Shown in pieces: positions 37,656 to 48,624 of a DNA stretch of 64,000 nucleotides; positions within the stretch are counted from its first letter, which is position 1; each line of letters begins with the position of its first letter. The notes below the pieces were generated by a model, which made no database searches, was not told where the DNA came from, and was given only the letters and a program-made list of their open reading frames with translations. Location: assembly GCF_028694605.1 (NCBI RefSeq), contig NZ_JAQVKP010000001.1, positions 1 to 64,000 on the forward strand, read 5' to 3'. Made by a program: the position numbers and the translations under genes. This stretch comes from Sulfurimonas sp. Its GTDB lineage: Bacteria > Campylobacterota > Campylobacteria > Campylobacterales > Sulfurimonadaceae.

Positions 37656-38834
37656 ATGGCAGTTGAGAATATAGAGCAGACACTCGGTGTGGGTGCGCAT
37701 AAAAAGAGAAGTTTTAAGATATATTTTATATTTTTGTCTCTTGCCGTACTTGCGGCAGGAGCTTTTTTTTGGTACAAAACAAGCAAAAACAAAAATGAGA
37801 TAGAGTATCTAAGCGCACCGCTTGAGAGAAAAACCATCACCGTAATGGTGGATGCAAGCGGAAACATGGAACCTACAAACAGCGTTGACGTCGGTATAGA
37901 GGTCTCAGGAACGATAAGCGAGGTTTTGGTTGACTATAACCAGCATGTCAAAAAAGGGGAGGTGATGGCTCGTTTGGATACCGTCAAACTCTCCTCAAAA
38001 GTGACAAGCTACCAAGCCGCACTTGCAAAATATGAGGCAAATGTGGCAGAGGCAACTGCTACGCTTACAAAATCCAAAAACGAATGGCTTCGTGTAGATA
38101 AGATGATAAAAGCGACCAACGGAGGCTACCCATCAAGACAGGAGGTTGACAGTGCGTACGCCGCATACCAACTCTCGCTTGCCTCTTTGGAGGTTGCAAA
38201 AGCAGGGCGAAATCAGGCAAATGCGGAGCTAAAAGCGGCTCAGGACGACCTTAAAAAAGCTGTTGTCGTCTCGCCTATCGACGGTGTAGTTTTGGCAAAA
38301 AAGGTAGAAGCAGGACAGAGCGTGGTTGCGGCGATGACTATTCCAGTTCTCTTTAGCTTGGCGGAGGATTTGACAAAGATGAAGGTGATTGTCAGTGTCG
38401 ATGAAGCCGATATTGCTTATGTAAAAGAGGGACAAAATGTCGAGTTTAGCGTAGATGCGTACCCGCAAAAAACCTTTAAGGGTGTTGTAGCGCAGCTGCG
38501 CTTGAACTCACAGATAGTGAGCGGCGTTGTCACCTATGATGCGGTTGTCGATGTGCAAAATCCGGAGCTGCTTCTTCGCCCTGGGATGACTGTTTTTGCA
38601 CATATCGTTACCGATGTCATAAAAGATGCTCTTGTTGTACCAAATACGGCACTTCGTTTTACGCCGCCGATGCAAAAAAGAGATGCTTTGGGTAAACATG
38701 TATGGGTTTTGCGAGAGAACAAACCATCTAAAGTTGGGCTCAAAGTCGGGAAAAGCGATGGAAGTTTTAGTGTTGTCGAGAGTGTGGAACTAAGCGAGAG
38801 AGATTCTGTTTTGGTGGGAATCAAAGAGCGATGA
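37656..38834 (+). CDS. MacA-like periplasmic adaptor
   Basis: VDVGIEVSGTISEVLVDYNQHVKKGEVMARLD; VVSPIDGVVLAKKVEAGQSV. Confidence 0.88.
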   Translation: MAVENIEQTLGVGAHKKRSFKIYFIFLSLAVLAAGAFFWYKTSKNKNEIEYLSAPLERKTITVMVDASGNMEPTNSVDVGIEVSGTISEVLVDYNQHVKKGEVMARLDTVKLSSKVTSYQAALAKYEANVAEATATLTKSKNEWLRVDKMIKATNGGYPSRQEVDSAYAAYQLSLASLEVAKAGRNQANAELKAAQDDLKKAVVVSPIDGVVLAKKVEAGQSVVAAMTIPVLFSLAEDLTKMKVIVSVDEADIAYVKEGQNVEFSVDAYPQKTFKGVVAQLRLNSQIVSGVVTYDAVVDVQNPELLLRPGMTVFAHIVTDVIKDALVVPNTALRFTPPMQKRDALGKHVWVLRENKPSKVGLKVGKSDGSFSVVESVELSERDSVLVGIKER

Positions 38835-39532
38835 GAGAGCAAAAGTATGTTATAGAGCTTCAAAACGCCACAAAATCATACGGAGAGGCAGAGGCAAAAA
38901 CATTTGCCATGCAGGGTGTCAATCTTCAAGTAAAACATGGAGAGTTTTTAGCCATCATGGGTCCAAGCGGTTCGGGAAAATCAACCACCATGAACATCAT
39001 CGGCTGTTTGGACACACTCAGTGGCGGAGCGTACTTTTTTGAGGGGGTCAATGTCGGTTTGCTTTCGCAAGACCAACGGGCACTTTTGCGCAGAAACTAC
39101 ATAGGGTTTATCTTTCAGGGGTTCAATCTGCTAGGAAAAACAACCGCCGTTGAAAATGTCGAACTCCCGCTTCTTTACCGTGGCTATGATATGCATGAAA
39201 GAAGAAAGATGGCGATGGAGGCACTTAAAAATGTAGGGCTTGAACATGTCGCACACCACACGCCCGGCGAACTCTCAGGCGGACAGCAACAAAGAGTGGC
39301 GATTGCAAGGGCTATCGTTACAAATCCGCTTATTTTGCTTGCGGATGAACCGACAGGCAACTTGGATACCGCAAAAAGCATCGAGATTATGGAACTTTTG
39401 CGCTCTTTTAACAAAGAAAAAGGGATTACCGTTTTGATGGTAACGCATGAGATGGATATGGCAAAGTACGCTTCAAGAAGAGTATATTTTAGAGACGGAA
39501 GTATAGAGAAGAGTGAAGAGGAGAGCCAATGA
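38831..39532 (+). CDS. MacB-like ABC transporter ATP-binding protein
   Basis: GPSGSGKSTTMNIIGCLD, LSGGQQQRVAIARAIV, LLADEPTGNLD. Confidence 0.93.
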   Translation: MREQKYVIELQNATKSYGEAEAKTFAMQGVNLQVKHGEFLAIMGPSGSGKSTTMNIIGCLDTLSGGAYFFEGVNVGLLSQDQRALLRRNYIGFIFQGFNLLGKTTAVENVELPLLYRGYDMHERRKMAMEALKNVGLEHVAHHTPGELSGGQQQRVAIARAIVTNPLILLADEPTGNLDTAKSIEIMELLRSFNKEKGITVLMVTHEMDMAKYASRRVYFRDGSIEKSEEESQ

Positions 39533-40740
39533 TTTGGAACGCTTTTTTACTTGCTCTTCGTGAAATTCGCAGAAGTGCTTTGCGCTCGGCACTCACCACG
39601 CTTGGTATAGTCATAGGCATAGCCTCTGTTATTGCTATGGTTATGTTAGGTGATGCCACAACAGCCTATATCACGCAAAGTATCTCAAAACTTGGGACAA
39701 ATATGCTTATCCTTGTCCCGGGGCAAAAACAGAAAGGTCCGCCCTCAACAGACTCAACGGCAAGAAGATTTACGCACAGTGATGTGGAAGCCCTTAAAAA
39801 AGAGCTTGCAAATATCCGAGGTGTTGCACCCATTGGCTCAAGCCAAATGCATGCCGTTTATGGAAACAAAAACTATGCAACAACTGTTGAGGGAAGCGAC
39901 AATGACTACTTTGTCGTCAAAGATTGGGTTTTTGCGTCGGGAAGAGAGTTCTCACCCATAGAGCTTCAAAACGGAAAAGCGGTGTGCGTCATAGGCGAGA
40001 CCATACGCAAAGAGCTTTTTGGAGCGTTAAATCCAGTCGGAGAGTCCATCCGTCTTGAGAGTTTTTCATGTGAGGTTGTCGGTTTGCTTGAAGCAAAAGG
40101 CGCGGCAATGTTTGGGATGGATCAAGATGCTATCATCGTCACCCCTATCCGCATGTTTCAAAGACGCATCGGCGGAAACAAAGAAGTTGCAAGAATGATT
40201 ATTTCGGCAAACTCCTCATCGCAAATCGAGAGTGTCAAAGAAGCCGCCACCTTTCTTATGCAGGAACGCCGCAAGATAAGAGCAGGGCAGGAAGATGATT
40301 TTAACCTCCATGATATGCGTGAAATGGTACAAACCCTCTCTTCCACAACACAGATGTTGACCGTTTTGCTTGGAGCAGTTGCGGCGATTAGTCTGCTTGT
40401 AGGCGGCATAGGCATCATGAATATCATGCTAGTCTCCGTCACGGAGCGAACCCGTGAGATAGGCATACGGCTTGCCATCGGTGCGCTTGAGAGAGAAGTT
40501 TTGCTTCAGTTTTTAGTAGAAGCGATAGTTCTCTCCTCTCTTGGGGGTGTTTTGGGGATTATCATAGGTGTGGGTGCAGGAGTGGGTATATCGTTCTTTT
40601 TTGATTTGCCTCTTATCTTTAACACTTTTATCGTTATCGTTGCATTTTTGTTCTCAACGATGGTTGGTGTCATTTTTGGCTACTTTCCAGCCAGAAAAGC
40701 CGCACGCCTAAACCCTATCGAGGCGCTCAGGCATGAGTAA
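39529..40740 (+). CDS. MacB-like ABC transporter permease
   Basis: MacB periplasmic plus FtsX domain (GGIGIMNIMLVSVTERTREIGIRLAIGA). Confidence 0.92.
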   Translation: MIWNAFLLALREIRRSALRSALTTLGIVIGIASVIAMVMLGDATTAYITQSISKLGTNMLILVPGQKQKGPPSTDSTARRFTHSDVEALKKELANIRGVAPIGSSQMHAVYGNKNYATTVEGSDNDYFVVKDWVFASGREFSPIELQNGKAVCVIGETIRKELFGALNPVGESIRLESFSCEVVGLLEAKGAAMFGMDQDAIIVTPIRMFQRRIGGNKEVARMIISANSSSQIESVKEAATFLMQERRKIRAGQEDDFNLHDMREMVQTLSSTTQMLTVLLGAVAAISLLVGGIGIMNIMLVSVTERTREIGIRLAIGALEREVLLQFLVEAIVLSSLGGVLGIIIGVGAGVGISFFFDLPLIFNTFIVIVAFLFSTMVGVIFGYFPARKAARLNPIEALRHE

Positions 40741-40842
40741 TAGGATATTTCATCACTGATTAAAAAGTAATCAATAGATTGCCTATTTGCACTTTTGTAA
40801 CTGCTAAAATTGTGACTATATTCGATAGAGATCGGAGTTACA

Positions 40843-42750
40843 ATGCAATCTTTACAAAAAGCGTATGACGCAAGAGCAAAAAAACTAAACAAAGTCGAAG
40901 AGACAAAAGCACTCAAATCCCCAAAAGAGGCGTTTGAGATGTTAGAGCAGTATGCAAAAAAGGGTTACGAATCCATTCCTGATGAAGATAAAAACTACTT
41001 TTTAAAGTGCTTTGGCATCTATGACAAAAACGACCAGACACCGCAAAAGTTTATGATAAGAGTTCGTATCAGCGGCGGTTATCTAAACGCTTTACAAGCG
41101 AGAGTTTTGGGTGAAATCGCACAAGAGTTTGGAGAGGACTATATCGACATCACAACCCGTGCACAGATAGAGCTTCGCTACATCGACATCAAAGATATAC
41201 CGACTATCTTTGAACGTATGAGTGCAGTGGGGATAAGCTCGTATCAAACGGGTGTGGACAACTTTAGAAACATCGTTACAGACCCGCTTGATACACGTGG
41301 GTTTGATAATGTCTTGCCATCGTATGAACTACTTAAAAAACTAGAGAGTACATTTTTGCATAACTATGAGTGGATAAGCGCACTTCCCAGAAAGTTTAAC
41401 ACATCCATCACAGGCTCAATCTCCAACCGATGCAACGCATTTGGACATGACTGCTGTTTTGTTTTGGCGCAAAAAGAGGGGATGTACGGCTACAATATGT
41501 ACCTTGGCGGAAAAGTAGGCAAAGTGGCAAAAAGTGCAGACATCTTTTTACTACCGCATGAGGTTCCTCTTGCGTATAACTCTATCATCGACATCTTTAA
41601 GCGGTTTGGATTTCGTGACAACAGAAACAAAAACCGCCTCTCTTTTTTAGTCGAAGCTGTGGGCATGGAGGAGATACGCTCTGCTATCTGCCAAAATGCC
41701 GGTGTAGAGTTTGCAACCGCAGGCGAGACGATGACAAAGCTAGACTTCAATGACCCAGACCACGGCAAAGTAAGCTTAAGAGACGGAACTTTTGGTGTGC
41801 ATCTGGTTGTGCCGGCGGGTATCTTTAGTGGAAGTGATTTGGTGCGTGTGGCGGATGCGAGTGAGCGATGGGGAGACGGAGAGATTCGTTTTGACATCGG
41901 GCAGAGCATCTACATACTTGGTGTAAAAGAGATGGACGCACTAAAAGGCGAGGCAGTTTTTCAAAAATACAAAAGCGTTGATTCGCCCTACAAAAACCAC
42001 CTAATTGCATGTGCAGGTTCACAGCACTGCCCCTTTGGTGTCATCGAGAACAAAAGTGATGCCATCAAAATGGCGGAATATCTGGAGAAAAAAGTACCGC
42101 TTGCAGAGGGAAGGGTACGCATGTACTGGTCTGGGTGCATCAAAGGATGCGGTCTGCATGGGCTTGGAGATATCGGTTTTGAGGGATGTAAAGTCAAAGT
42201 AGATGGCGAAATGGAGGGCGGTGTAAACATCTCCCTTGGCGGAAAAATCACAAGCGAGGGACTGGAGGGTTATACCATCATCAAATCGGCTCCGCTACGA
42301 TACGCACACCTTTATGTCGAGACCCTGATGCTGGAGTATAGAAGATTAAAAAAACCATTTGAGAGTTTTGAGATGTTTCATGAACGCATCCTAAAGCTTT
42401 ACACCCCCGCTTGCATCGGCTTTATGATGAAACTGGGAGCGTATTTGAGAGAGAAAAATATTGAGATTGAGATAGGTTTTGGCGAAAAAGTAAACACAGG
42501 AAAAAATGAGGAGTTTGAGCTTTTTGAACTGGGACGCAAACTCTACATGAAACTCTCAGGGCGAGAAGCATACAGTGCATACGATAGATTTACAAATGTG
42601 CTAAAGAGCGAAAAACTCCAAAGCATCCGCTCTCTCGCACCAAGCACAGATGAAAACCTCTCTCTTTTGTGTGAGAAGATTTTAGAGACAAAAGAGCAAA
42701 ACAGAGCGGTAGTTTTTTCAGAGGTGGAGCATTTTATAAGTAGAGGGTAA
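40843..42750 (+). CDS. nirA: Ferredoxin nitrite/sulfite reductase family protein
   Basis: Repeated NirA/SirA half-domains; CAGSQHCPFGVIENK and YWSGCIKGCGLHGLGDIGFEGC siroheme/4Fe-4S motifs. Confidence 0.8.
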   Translation: MQSLQKAYDARAKKLNKVEETKALKSPKEAFEMLEQYAKKGYESIPDEDKNYFLKCFGIYDKNDQTPQKFMIRVRISGGYLNALQARVLGEIAQEFGEDYIDITTRAQIELRYIDIKDIPTIFERMSAVGISSYQTGVDNFRNIVTDPLDTRGFDNVLPSYELLKKLESTFLHNYEWISALPRKFNTSITGSISNRCNAFGHDCCFVLAQKEGMYGYNMYLGGKVGKVAKSADIFLLPHEVPLAYNSIIDIFKRFGFRDNRNKNRLSFLVEAVGMEEIRSAICQNAGVEFATAGETMTKLDFNDPDHGKVSLRDGTFGVHLVVPAGIFSGSDLVRVADASERWGDGEIRFDIGQSIYILGVKEMDALKGEAVFQKYKSVDSPYKNHLIACAGSQHCPFGVIENKSDAIKMAEYLEKKVPLAEGRVRMYWSGCIKGCGLHGLGDIGFEGCKVKVDGEMEGGVNISLGGKITSEGLEGYTIIKSAPLRYAHLYVETLMLEYRRLKKPFESFEMFHERILKLYTPACIGFMMKLGAYLREKNIEIEIGFGEKVNTGKNEEFELFELGRKLYMKLSGREAYSAYDRFTNVLKSEKLQSIRSLAPSTDENLSLLCEKILETKEQNRAVVFSEVEHFISRG

Positions 42751-42831
42751 AGTCTTGTATGCCACACACTCCACCCACTCCTAAAGCCTCCCGCAAATGC
42801 GGGAGAGAAATAAGTTTTACGCACTTTTAAA

Positions 42832-45800
42832 TCATATATTTTTATTATCTTTTGTAAATTTTAGATATAGCAGAGGCAAGACTATAAGAGTTAATAGCGT
42901 TGAGCTGATTAAACCGTTGATAACCACTATAGCAAGAGGTTTTTGTATCTCAGAACCCGGACCTGTCGCAAAAAGCAGAGGTACTAAACCAAGAGCTGCT
43001 ATGGTTGCAGTCATCAGTACGGGGCGAAACCTCTTTAGTGTACCCTCTTTTACAGCATCTAAAACACTGTGTCCTTTGTCTATGAGGTAGTTAAAGTAGT
43101 TTACAAGCACTACGCCGTTTAATACTGCTATACCAAGCAGTGCTATAAAACCTACCGATGCAGGAACGGATATATATTCGCCGCTAAAATATAGCCCCGC
43201 AAAACCTCCGATAAGTGCCAAAGGTACATTGATGAGAACCAATATAGCTTGAATTATAGAGTTAAACGAGACAAACAGCAGTATAAAAATCAAAAAAAGT
43301 GCAATAGGTACTATAAAAAGTAGTTTTGAAGCGGCTCTTTGTTGATTTTCAAATTGACCGCCGTAAGTTATATAGTAGCCTGATGGAAGTTTAACTTGTT
43401 GTTCTATCTGATATTTAACATCTTCTACAAATCCGACAAGATCTCTTCCTTCTACATTGCTTTGTACGACTGTTTTACGATATCCGTTTTCATGTTCAAT
43501 CATAACCGCTCCGGTAGTTTTTGTAAATGTTACAAGGTTGCCAAGAGGGATACTTTTACCGTTATTTAGAGTATAGTAGAGTGTTTGTATAGCATTTAGC
43601 GAGTTATCTACACTGCCTTTTACCATAAGTTTGATGCGACGCATACCCTCTTGAACTACTCCTACTTGAGTACCGCTTAGCATTGTTTTCATAAATAGGG
43701 CTACATCTTGTTCATTTAGTCCATAAAGGCTTAATGCTTCTTTGTTAAATGTGAGTTCTAAATACTCTACACCCTCATTGCTTTTTTTATAAACATCACT
43801 GCTTCCGTGTGTTTTTACTAAGATAGCTTTTATCTGCTGGGCTATGCGTTCTAGTTCATCATGATTTTCGCCGAATATATTGATGGCCAAATCTCCCCTA
43901 ACTCCCGTTAGCATCTCTGAAACACGCATCTCGATAGGTTGTGTAAAGACATATTCGACACCGCTCATACTATCAAGAGACTCTCTTATGCGTTCTTTTA
44001 CCCACTCTTTTGATTGTTCGCGCCACTCTTCTATAGGTTTTAGAATAAAAAAAGTATCCGTATCATTAAGGCTCATTGGATCTAATCCGATTTCATCGGT
44101 ACCTGTTCTAGCTATTATGGATTTGATCTCGGGAACATCTGCCATAAGTTTTGCTTGTAGCTTGTTGTTAAGCTCTATACTCTCTTCAAGACTGATAGAA
44201 GGGAGTGACTCAACCATAGCTATAAGTGTTCCCTCATCCATCGTAGGCATAAAAGTTTTACCTGTTTTTGAAGCAAGATAGAGAGAAGATGCAAATAAAA
44301 TAGCAACAGAGATAAAGACTATTTTAGTATGTTTGATAGCAAAATCAAGAGTAGGCTCAAAAATTTTAAGAAGTGTTCTAATCGCCCATGACTCTTTATC
44401 GGGACGGATTTTTAGTATAAATGAACTTAGTACCGGTATAAGCGTAAGAGATAAAATCAAAGAGCTAAAGAGTGCAAAAACAATACTAAGAGCAACAGGT
44501 TTAAATAATTTTCCCTCAAGCCCTTCAAGTGTTAAAAGCGGCATAAATACTATGATGATGATAAGTACGCCGGTTAGAATTGAAGGAGCCATTTCAATTG
44601 CGGCTTTATAGATAATTTGGAGTTTATTTATATTTTTGTGTCTTGTATCTCCAAGCTCTGCGGTGATATGTTCAACCATAACTATTGCCGAATCGACAAG
44701 CATACCTATAGCAATGGCAAGTCCGCCTAAGCTCATAAGATTTGCACTTAATCCGAAATAGTCCATAGCTATAAAACTCATAAGCAGTGCAAAAGGCAGT
44801 ATTAGTGCAACACTAAGAGCGGAAGCAAAGTTCCCAAGCAGAACTAAAAGTATAATGACAATAAGCACGGTAGCTTCAAATAGCGAATTTTTTACGGTTG
44901 AAGTTGCCAAATCTACCAAATTTGAGCGATCGTAGAAGATGTTTATCTTTGTCTGTTCAGGTAGCATAGGCTCTATTTGAGATAGTTTTTCCTTTACCTC
45001 TTTTAGTACTGCTTGTGTGTTTGTACCTTTTAATCCTAAAACCACTCCTTGAACTGCTTCGCCTTGTGCATCTTTAGTCGAAAAACCGGCTCTTGTTAAA
45101 TGACCTATGCCTATATCTGCAACATCTTTTACATAGATTGGTTTATTTGCAATAGTTGCAACAGTTAAACTCTCAATGTCGCTTATATCTTTTATGCTTC
45201 CCACACTTCTTACTAAAACGCTGTTTACTCCCTGCGTAACTCTTCCTGCTCCGTCATTTAGATTATTTTTCTCAAGCGTAGATATAATCTGCTCCAGTGT
45301 AATACTGTATGTTTGCATTGCATCAAGCTTTGGAGATACTTCATAAGTTTTTACTTTACCTCCCAAAGCATTAACTTCGGCAACTCCGCTTATGGAACGA
45401 AGCTGTGGCGAAATAACCCAGTCTAGCAAAGAGCGTTTTTGTGTTAAGTCAAGTGTTTGCGATTCAATCGTAAACATAAGTATCTCACTCAAAGGTGTGC
45501 TAATGGGTGCAAGTCCGCCTTCAATGTTTGAGGGCAGCTCATCCATTATACCGCTTAGTCTCTCATTAACTTGTTGTCTTGCCCAGTAGATATCGGTTCC
45601 TTCTTTAAAATCGACGGATATATCGCAAATACCGTATTTAGCAGCTGAACGCATCATCACTTCATTGGGTATGCCAAGCATTGCAGTTTCAATCGGTATA
45701 ACAATACGAGATTCCATCTCATCCGGAGTCATACCGCTTGATTTTAAAATGACTCTTACCTGAATAGGTGAAATGTCCGGAAAGGCATCTACGGTAAGAT

Positions 45801-45894
45801 TCTTATAAGAATAGACACCAAATCCAAGTATTACAAGAGCAAATAAAGAGGTAAAAAGCCTTTGCGAAAGTGCAAAAGAGATTATTTTATTCAT
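42832..45894 (-). CDS. HME-type RND efflux transporter (CusA/CzcA family)
   Basis: 1020 aa; AIGMLVDSAIVMVEHI, LPSNIEGGLAPISTPLSEI. Confidence 0.92.
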   Translation of the reverse strand: MNKIISFALSQRLFTSLFALVILGFGVYSYKNLTVDAFPDISPIQVRVILKSSGMTPDEMESRIVIPIETAMLGIPNEVMMRSAAKYGICDISVDFKEGTDIYWARQQVNERLSGIMDELPSNIEGGLAPISTPLSEILMFTIESQTLDLTQKRSLLDWVISPQLRSISGVAEVNALGGKVKTYEVSPKLDAMQTYSITLEQIISTLEKNNLNDGAGRVTQGVNSVLVRSVGSIKDISDIESLTVATIANKPIYVKDVADIGIGHLTRAGFSTKDAQGEAVQGVVLGLKGTNTQAVLKEVKEKLSQIEPMLPEQTKINIFYDRSNLVDLATSTVKNSLFEATVLIVIILLVLLGNFASALSVALILPFALLMSFIAMDYFGLSANLMSLGGLAIAIGMLVDSAIVMVEHITAELGDTRHKNINKLQIIYKAAIEMAPSILTGVLIIIIVFMPLLTLEGLEGKLFKPVALSIVFALFSSLILSLTLIPVLSSFILKIRPDKESWAIRTLLKIFEPTLDFAIKHTKIVFISVAILFASSLYLASKTGKTFMPTMDEGTLIAMVESLPSISLEESIELNNKLQAKLMADVPEIKSIIARTGTDEIGLDPMSLNDTDTFFILKPIEEWREQSKEWVKERIRESLDSMSGVEYVFTQPIEMRVSEMLTGVRGDLAINIFGENHDELERIAQQIKAILVKTHGSSDVYKKSNEGVEYLELTFNKEALSLYGLNEQDVALFMKTMLSGTQVGVVQEGMRRIKLMVKGSVDNSLNAIQTLYYTLNNGKSIPLGNLVTFTKTTGAVMIEHENGYRKTVVQSNVEGRDLVGFVEDVKYQIEQQVKLPSGYYITYGGQFENQQRAASKLLFIVPIALFLIFILLFVSFNSIIQAILVLINVPLALIGGFAGLYFSGEYISVPASVGFIALLGIAVLNGVVLVNYFNYLIDKGHSVLDAVKEGTLKRFRPVLMTATIAALGLVPLLFATGPGSEIQKPLAIVVINGLISSTLLTLIVLPLLYLKFTKDNKNI

Positions 45895-46969
45895 GTTGGC
45901 TCTCTTGCATCTTGTTTAGTAATACGCTTATTTGACTTGTAGCGATATCACCTCTTAGCTCATCGCTATACTCTAAATAACATAAATTTTTATCTTCTGC
46001 AAGAACGCTCACCTTTATAGGTTTATAAGCTTGTTCTTTTTTTACAAAGACTATATTTTGCGTATCGCTTTGGCTAAGTGCTTTTTTGGTTATTACTAAA
46101 GCTTTTTTTATTATATTAAGCTCTGCTTTTGCTATAAATCCATCTATGAGTTTCGCATCTTTTGGTAGAAATATGCGAATATATCTGCTTTGATTTTGAG
46201 GGTTTATTGTCGGAGATATAAGTAGTATTTTTGATTTTATCTCTTTGTTGTCTATTTTTACAATAATCTCTTGTGCCGGTTTAAGAGTATTTGCGATAGT
46301 ATGAGTTATCTCACCCTCTAGCCAATCTTCTCCTGCGGTTTTAATCATAAAAAGAGTATCCGAGGCAGATATATTTTTACCTAATTCCATATTTGTTTGT
46401 ACAATAACACCGTTTGCAGGAGAGTATAATTCTATATTTGGAACAATAGTCGAATCTCTTGTGAGCTTTTGTATAGCCTCATCGGTTGCACCGTAAGATT
46501 TTAGCAAGTTTTTAGCACTTGATAGTTTGACCTTTACCCTCTGCAACTCTGCATCGGCTGCTATGCACTCTTTCTCGGCAATAATCTGCTCTTGACATAG
46601 CTTTGATTTGCGATTTGCTTCGTTTTGGTTATGAGAAAACTCTATATAAGCATCGATAGCATCTTTTTGTGCTTCTATCCATTTAGATGAACTCAGTACT
46701 GCTAAGAGTTCACCTTTTGTTACACTCTCAAAATTTGCTTTGCTTAGCCTTATAACTTTTGCCTCATAAGGCAGAGATATAGTTTGTAAAAGCTTCGGCG
46801 GAGTAGTTACTCTCATCATAGAAGTAGCAACAGGTACAAAAGAGGTCTCTTTGGCTTTTGAGAGTTCTATTTGCCAGTTTTTCTCTTGCTCTTGAGTGAG
46901 GATAATATCTGCTAGTAGCATATTTGTACATAGCACGAAAAGTATAAATAGTCTCTTTTTCATAGTCAT
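45887..46969 (-). CDS. RND periplasmic adaptor (CusB/CzcB family)
   Basis: LYSPANGVIVQTNMELGKNISASDTLFMI; operon with RND. Confidence 0.85.
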   Translation of the reverse strand: MTMKKRLFILFVLCTNMLLADIILTQEQEKNWQIELSKAKETSFVPVATSMMRVTTPPKLLQTISLPYEAKVIRLSKANFESVTKGELLAVLSSSKWIEAQKDAIDAYIEFSHNQNEANRKSKLCQEQIIAEKECIAADAELQRVKVKLSSAKNLLKSYGATDEAIQKLTRDSTIVPNIELYSPANGVIVQTNMELGKNISASDTLFMIKTAGEDWLEGEITHTIANTLKPAQEIIVKIDNKEIKSKILLISPTINPQNQSRYIRIFLPKDAKLIDGFIAKAELNIIKKALVITKKALSQSDTQNIVFVKKEQAYKPIKVSVLAEDKNLCYLEYSDELRGDIATSQISVLLNKMQESQHE

Positions 46970-48156
46970 TCCTTTATTTGTGCAACACTCAAAAGTTCAA
47001 AGAGTGTTTGGTAATATTTTTTATGTTTTGTCGTAAGTTCGGCTTTTAGTTTTAGGTACTCTCTTTGATGCAATAAAAACTCTATAGCGGAGTTTTCACC
47101 TAACAAATAAGCAGTTTTTGCAAGAGGCAGCAATTCATCTTCATATTTTTTTACAATGCCCTTTTGTGCTTCTATGCTTTCAAAATCAAAACTAAGCTCT
47201 TTTTGAAGCAACTCTATGTCAGCTTTTTTTTCTAACATATATGCCTCTTTGTCGTAGGAAGCCGCACTTTGATTGTGTAGGGCTTCTGAACGGCTTTGCT
47301 CATATACGGAAGCAGTAAAATTCAGAGGTATAGAGAGTGATACGGTAGCTTTGTTTAGATCTATCTCTTTTGCGTATGATAAACCAAGCGTAAAACTATC
47401 AAAAGAGTTATTGTATCGTCTGGCATCGCTTTGATATGATTTGATTTTTTTATCAAATGATTGCTCTATGAGAGTTTGGTTTTGGTTGTCAACTTCAAGC
47501 TCTTTAACAAAGGGATTTAAATCATTACAAGAGAGCTCTTTATCCGTAAAATACTCAAGAAGCACCTTGCTTTGCAGACGAGAGCGAGAAGATAGCAGAA
47601 CATTTTTATACTGCTTATGTTCATTTCTTAGCCTCTCTAACTCTAAGCTTAGCTCTAAAAGCTCTTTTTTTGAGATCTCTTTATATTCATAAGCTTTTGC
47701 TTTTTTTGTATAAAGCTCTTCAAAAGATTTTAGCTCTTGGCTAAAGTTTGATAAGTTTGTTTTATCAAGACAACTGTTATGATAAAGAAGTGCTATATCA
47801 TTCTGCAAAAGTGCAAAGTTATATTTTAGCTCCAGCATCTGAGCTTCATTTTTGTAGCTATTCGCTTGAGCTATGTTTTTTTTCACACTTGGAAGAGTTA
47901 TGTTCTGTGTAACTCCGATATCGTATTCATGTTCTGCTTTATTAAACTTTGGGTTTGCATAACTGTTTTGAATATTTAGCTGCGCTGCTTCTCTTGAAGA
48001 GATAGCTTGATTTTGGTTTTTATGTGCATAGTCTATCTCTTGAAGAGATTTTGCCATAGGATGCTCTTTTTGTACCGCCGTTAAAATCTCATCTAAATTA
48101 ATGGTTGAAGCATTTAACAAAAGATGTACAAAAAATAAAAATAACAAAATTCTCAT
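46966..48156 (-). CDS. TolC-family outer membrane protein (CusC/CzcC-like)
   Basis: Signal peptide; OEP coiled coils; operon context. Confidence 0.82.
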   Translation of the reverse strand: MRILLFLFFVHLLLNASTINLDEILTAVQKEHPMAKSLQEIDYAHKNQNQAISSREAAQLNIQNSYANPKFNKAEHEYDIGVTQNITLPSVKKNIAQANSYKNEAQMLELKYNFALLQNDIALLYHNSCLDKTNLSNFSQELKSFEELYTKKAKAYEYKEISKKELLELSLELERLRNEHKQYKNVLLSSRSRLQSKVLLEYFTDKELSCNDLNPFVKELEVDNQNQTLIEQSFDKKIKSYQSDARRYNNSFDSFTLGLSYAKEIDLNKATVSLSIPLNFTASVYEQSRSEALHNQSAASYDKEAYMLEKKADIELLQKELSFDFESIEAQKGIVKKYEDELLPLAKTAYLLGENSAIEFLLHQREYLKLKAELTTKHKKYYQTLFELLSVAQIKE

Positions 48157-48470
48157 CGATCCTCCTTCTTTATGACGGTACCGTCAAGTGCATTTATAAG
48201 TAATGTGTAGTGTTGCGTGGATGCTTTATAAACAAGATAATTGCCCTGGGTTGTTAAAACAAGAGACTCAGTATCTTCTTGTGTTAATGTTTTTACAATC
48301 TCTTTTGCATTTTTTATCCTACTCAATCTATACATTCTCTCTTTATAGTGAGGTTTGCTTATAAATGGTTGTTTTTTTGCCTTATCAAAGTAAAGAGCAT
48401 CCATAACACTCATTCTCTCCCCAAAAGCAAATATAGTTATAGGTATAATAAATAATAAAACTATTTTCAT
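48153..48470 (-). CDS. Small periplasmic hypothetical protein
   Basis: Signal peptide; overlaps efflux operon. Confidence 0.55.
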   Translation of the reverse strand: MKIVLLFIIPITIFAFGERMSVMDALYFDKAKKQPFISKPHYKERMYRLSRIKNAKEIVKTLTQEDTESLVLTTQGNYLVYKASTQHYTLLINALDGTVIKKEDR

Positions 48471-48624
48471 AGATAATCCTTTTTTATATAATAAGTATTA
48501 ATAGAATTCTCTGAGTAATTATGACTACGCTTCGTCACAAGTTTATAGCAATGACCGTCGTCTAGCAAGGCTTTGAAAAAACCGCAGCAGTCTGTTTAAT
48601 CAGAGGTTTAAATAAAAAAAAGGA

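Noticed and set aside
36447-40740. Split MacB (separate ATPase and permease) as a novelty
   Set aside because: Separate MacB-type ATPase and permease genes are common in bacteria.
41490-41909. 139-aa minus-strand ORF
   Set aside because: Antisense to the nirA-like gene.
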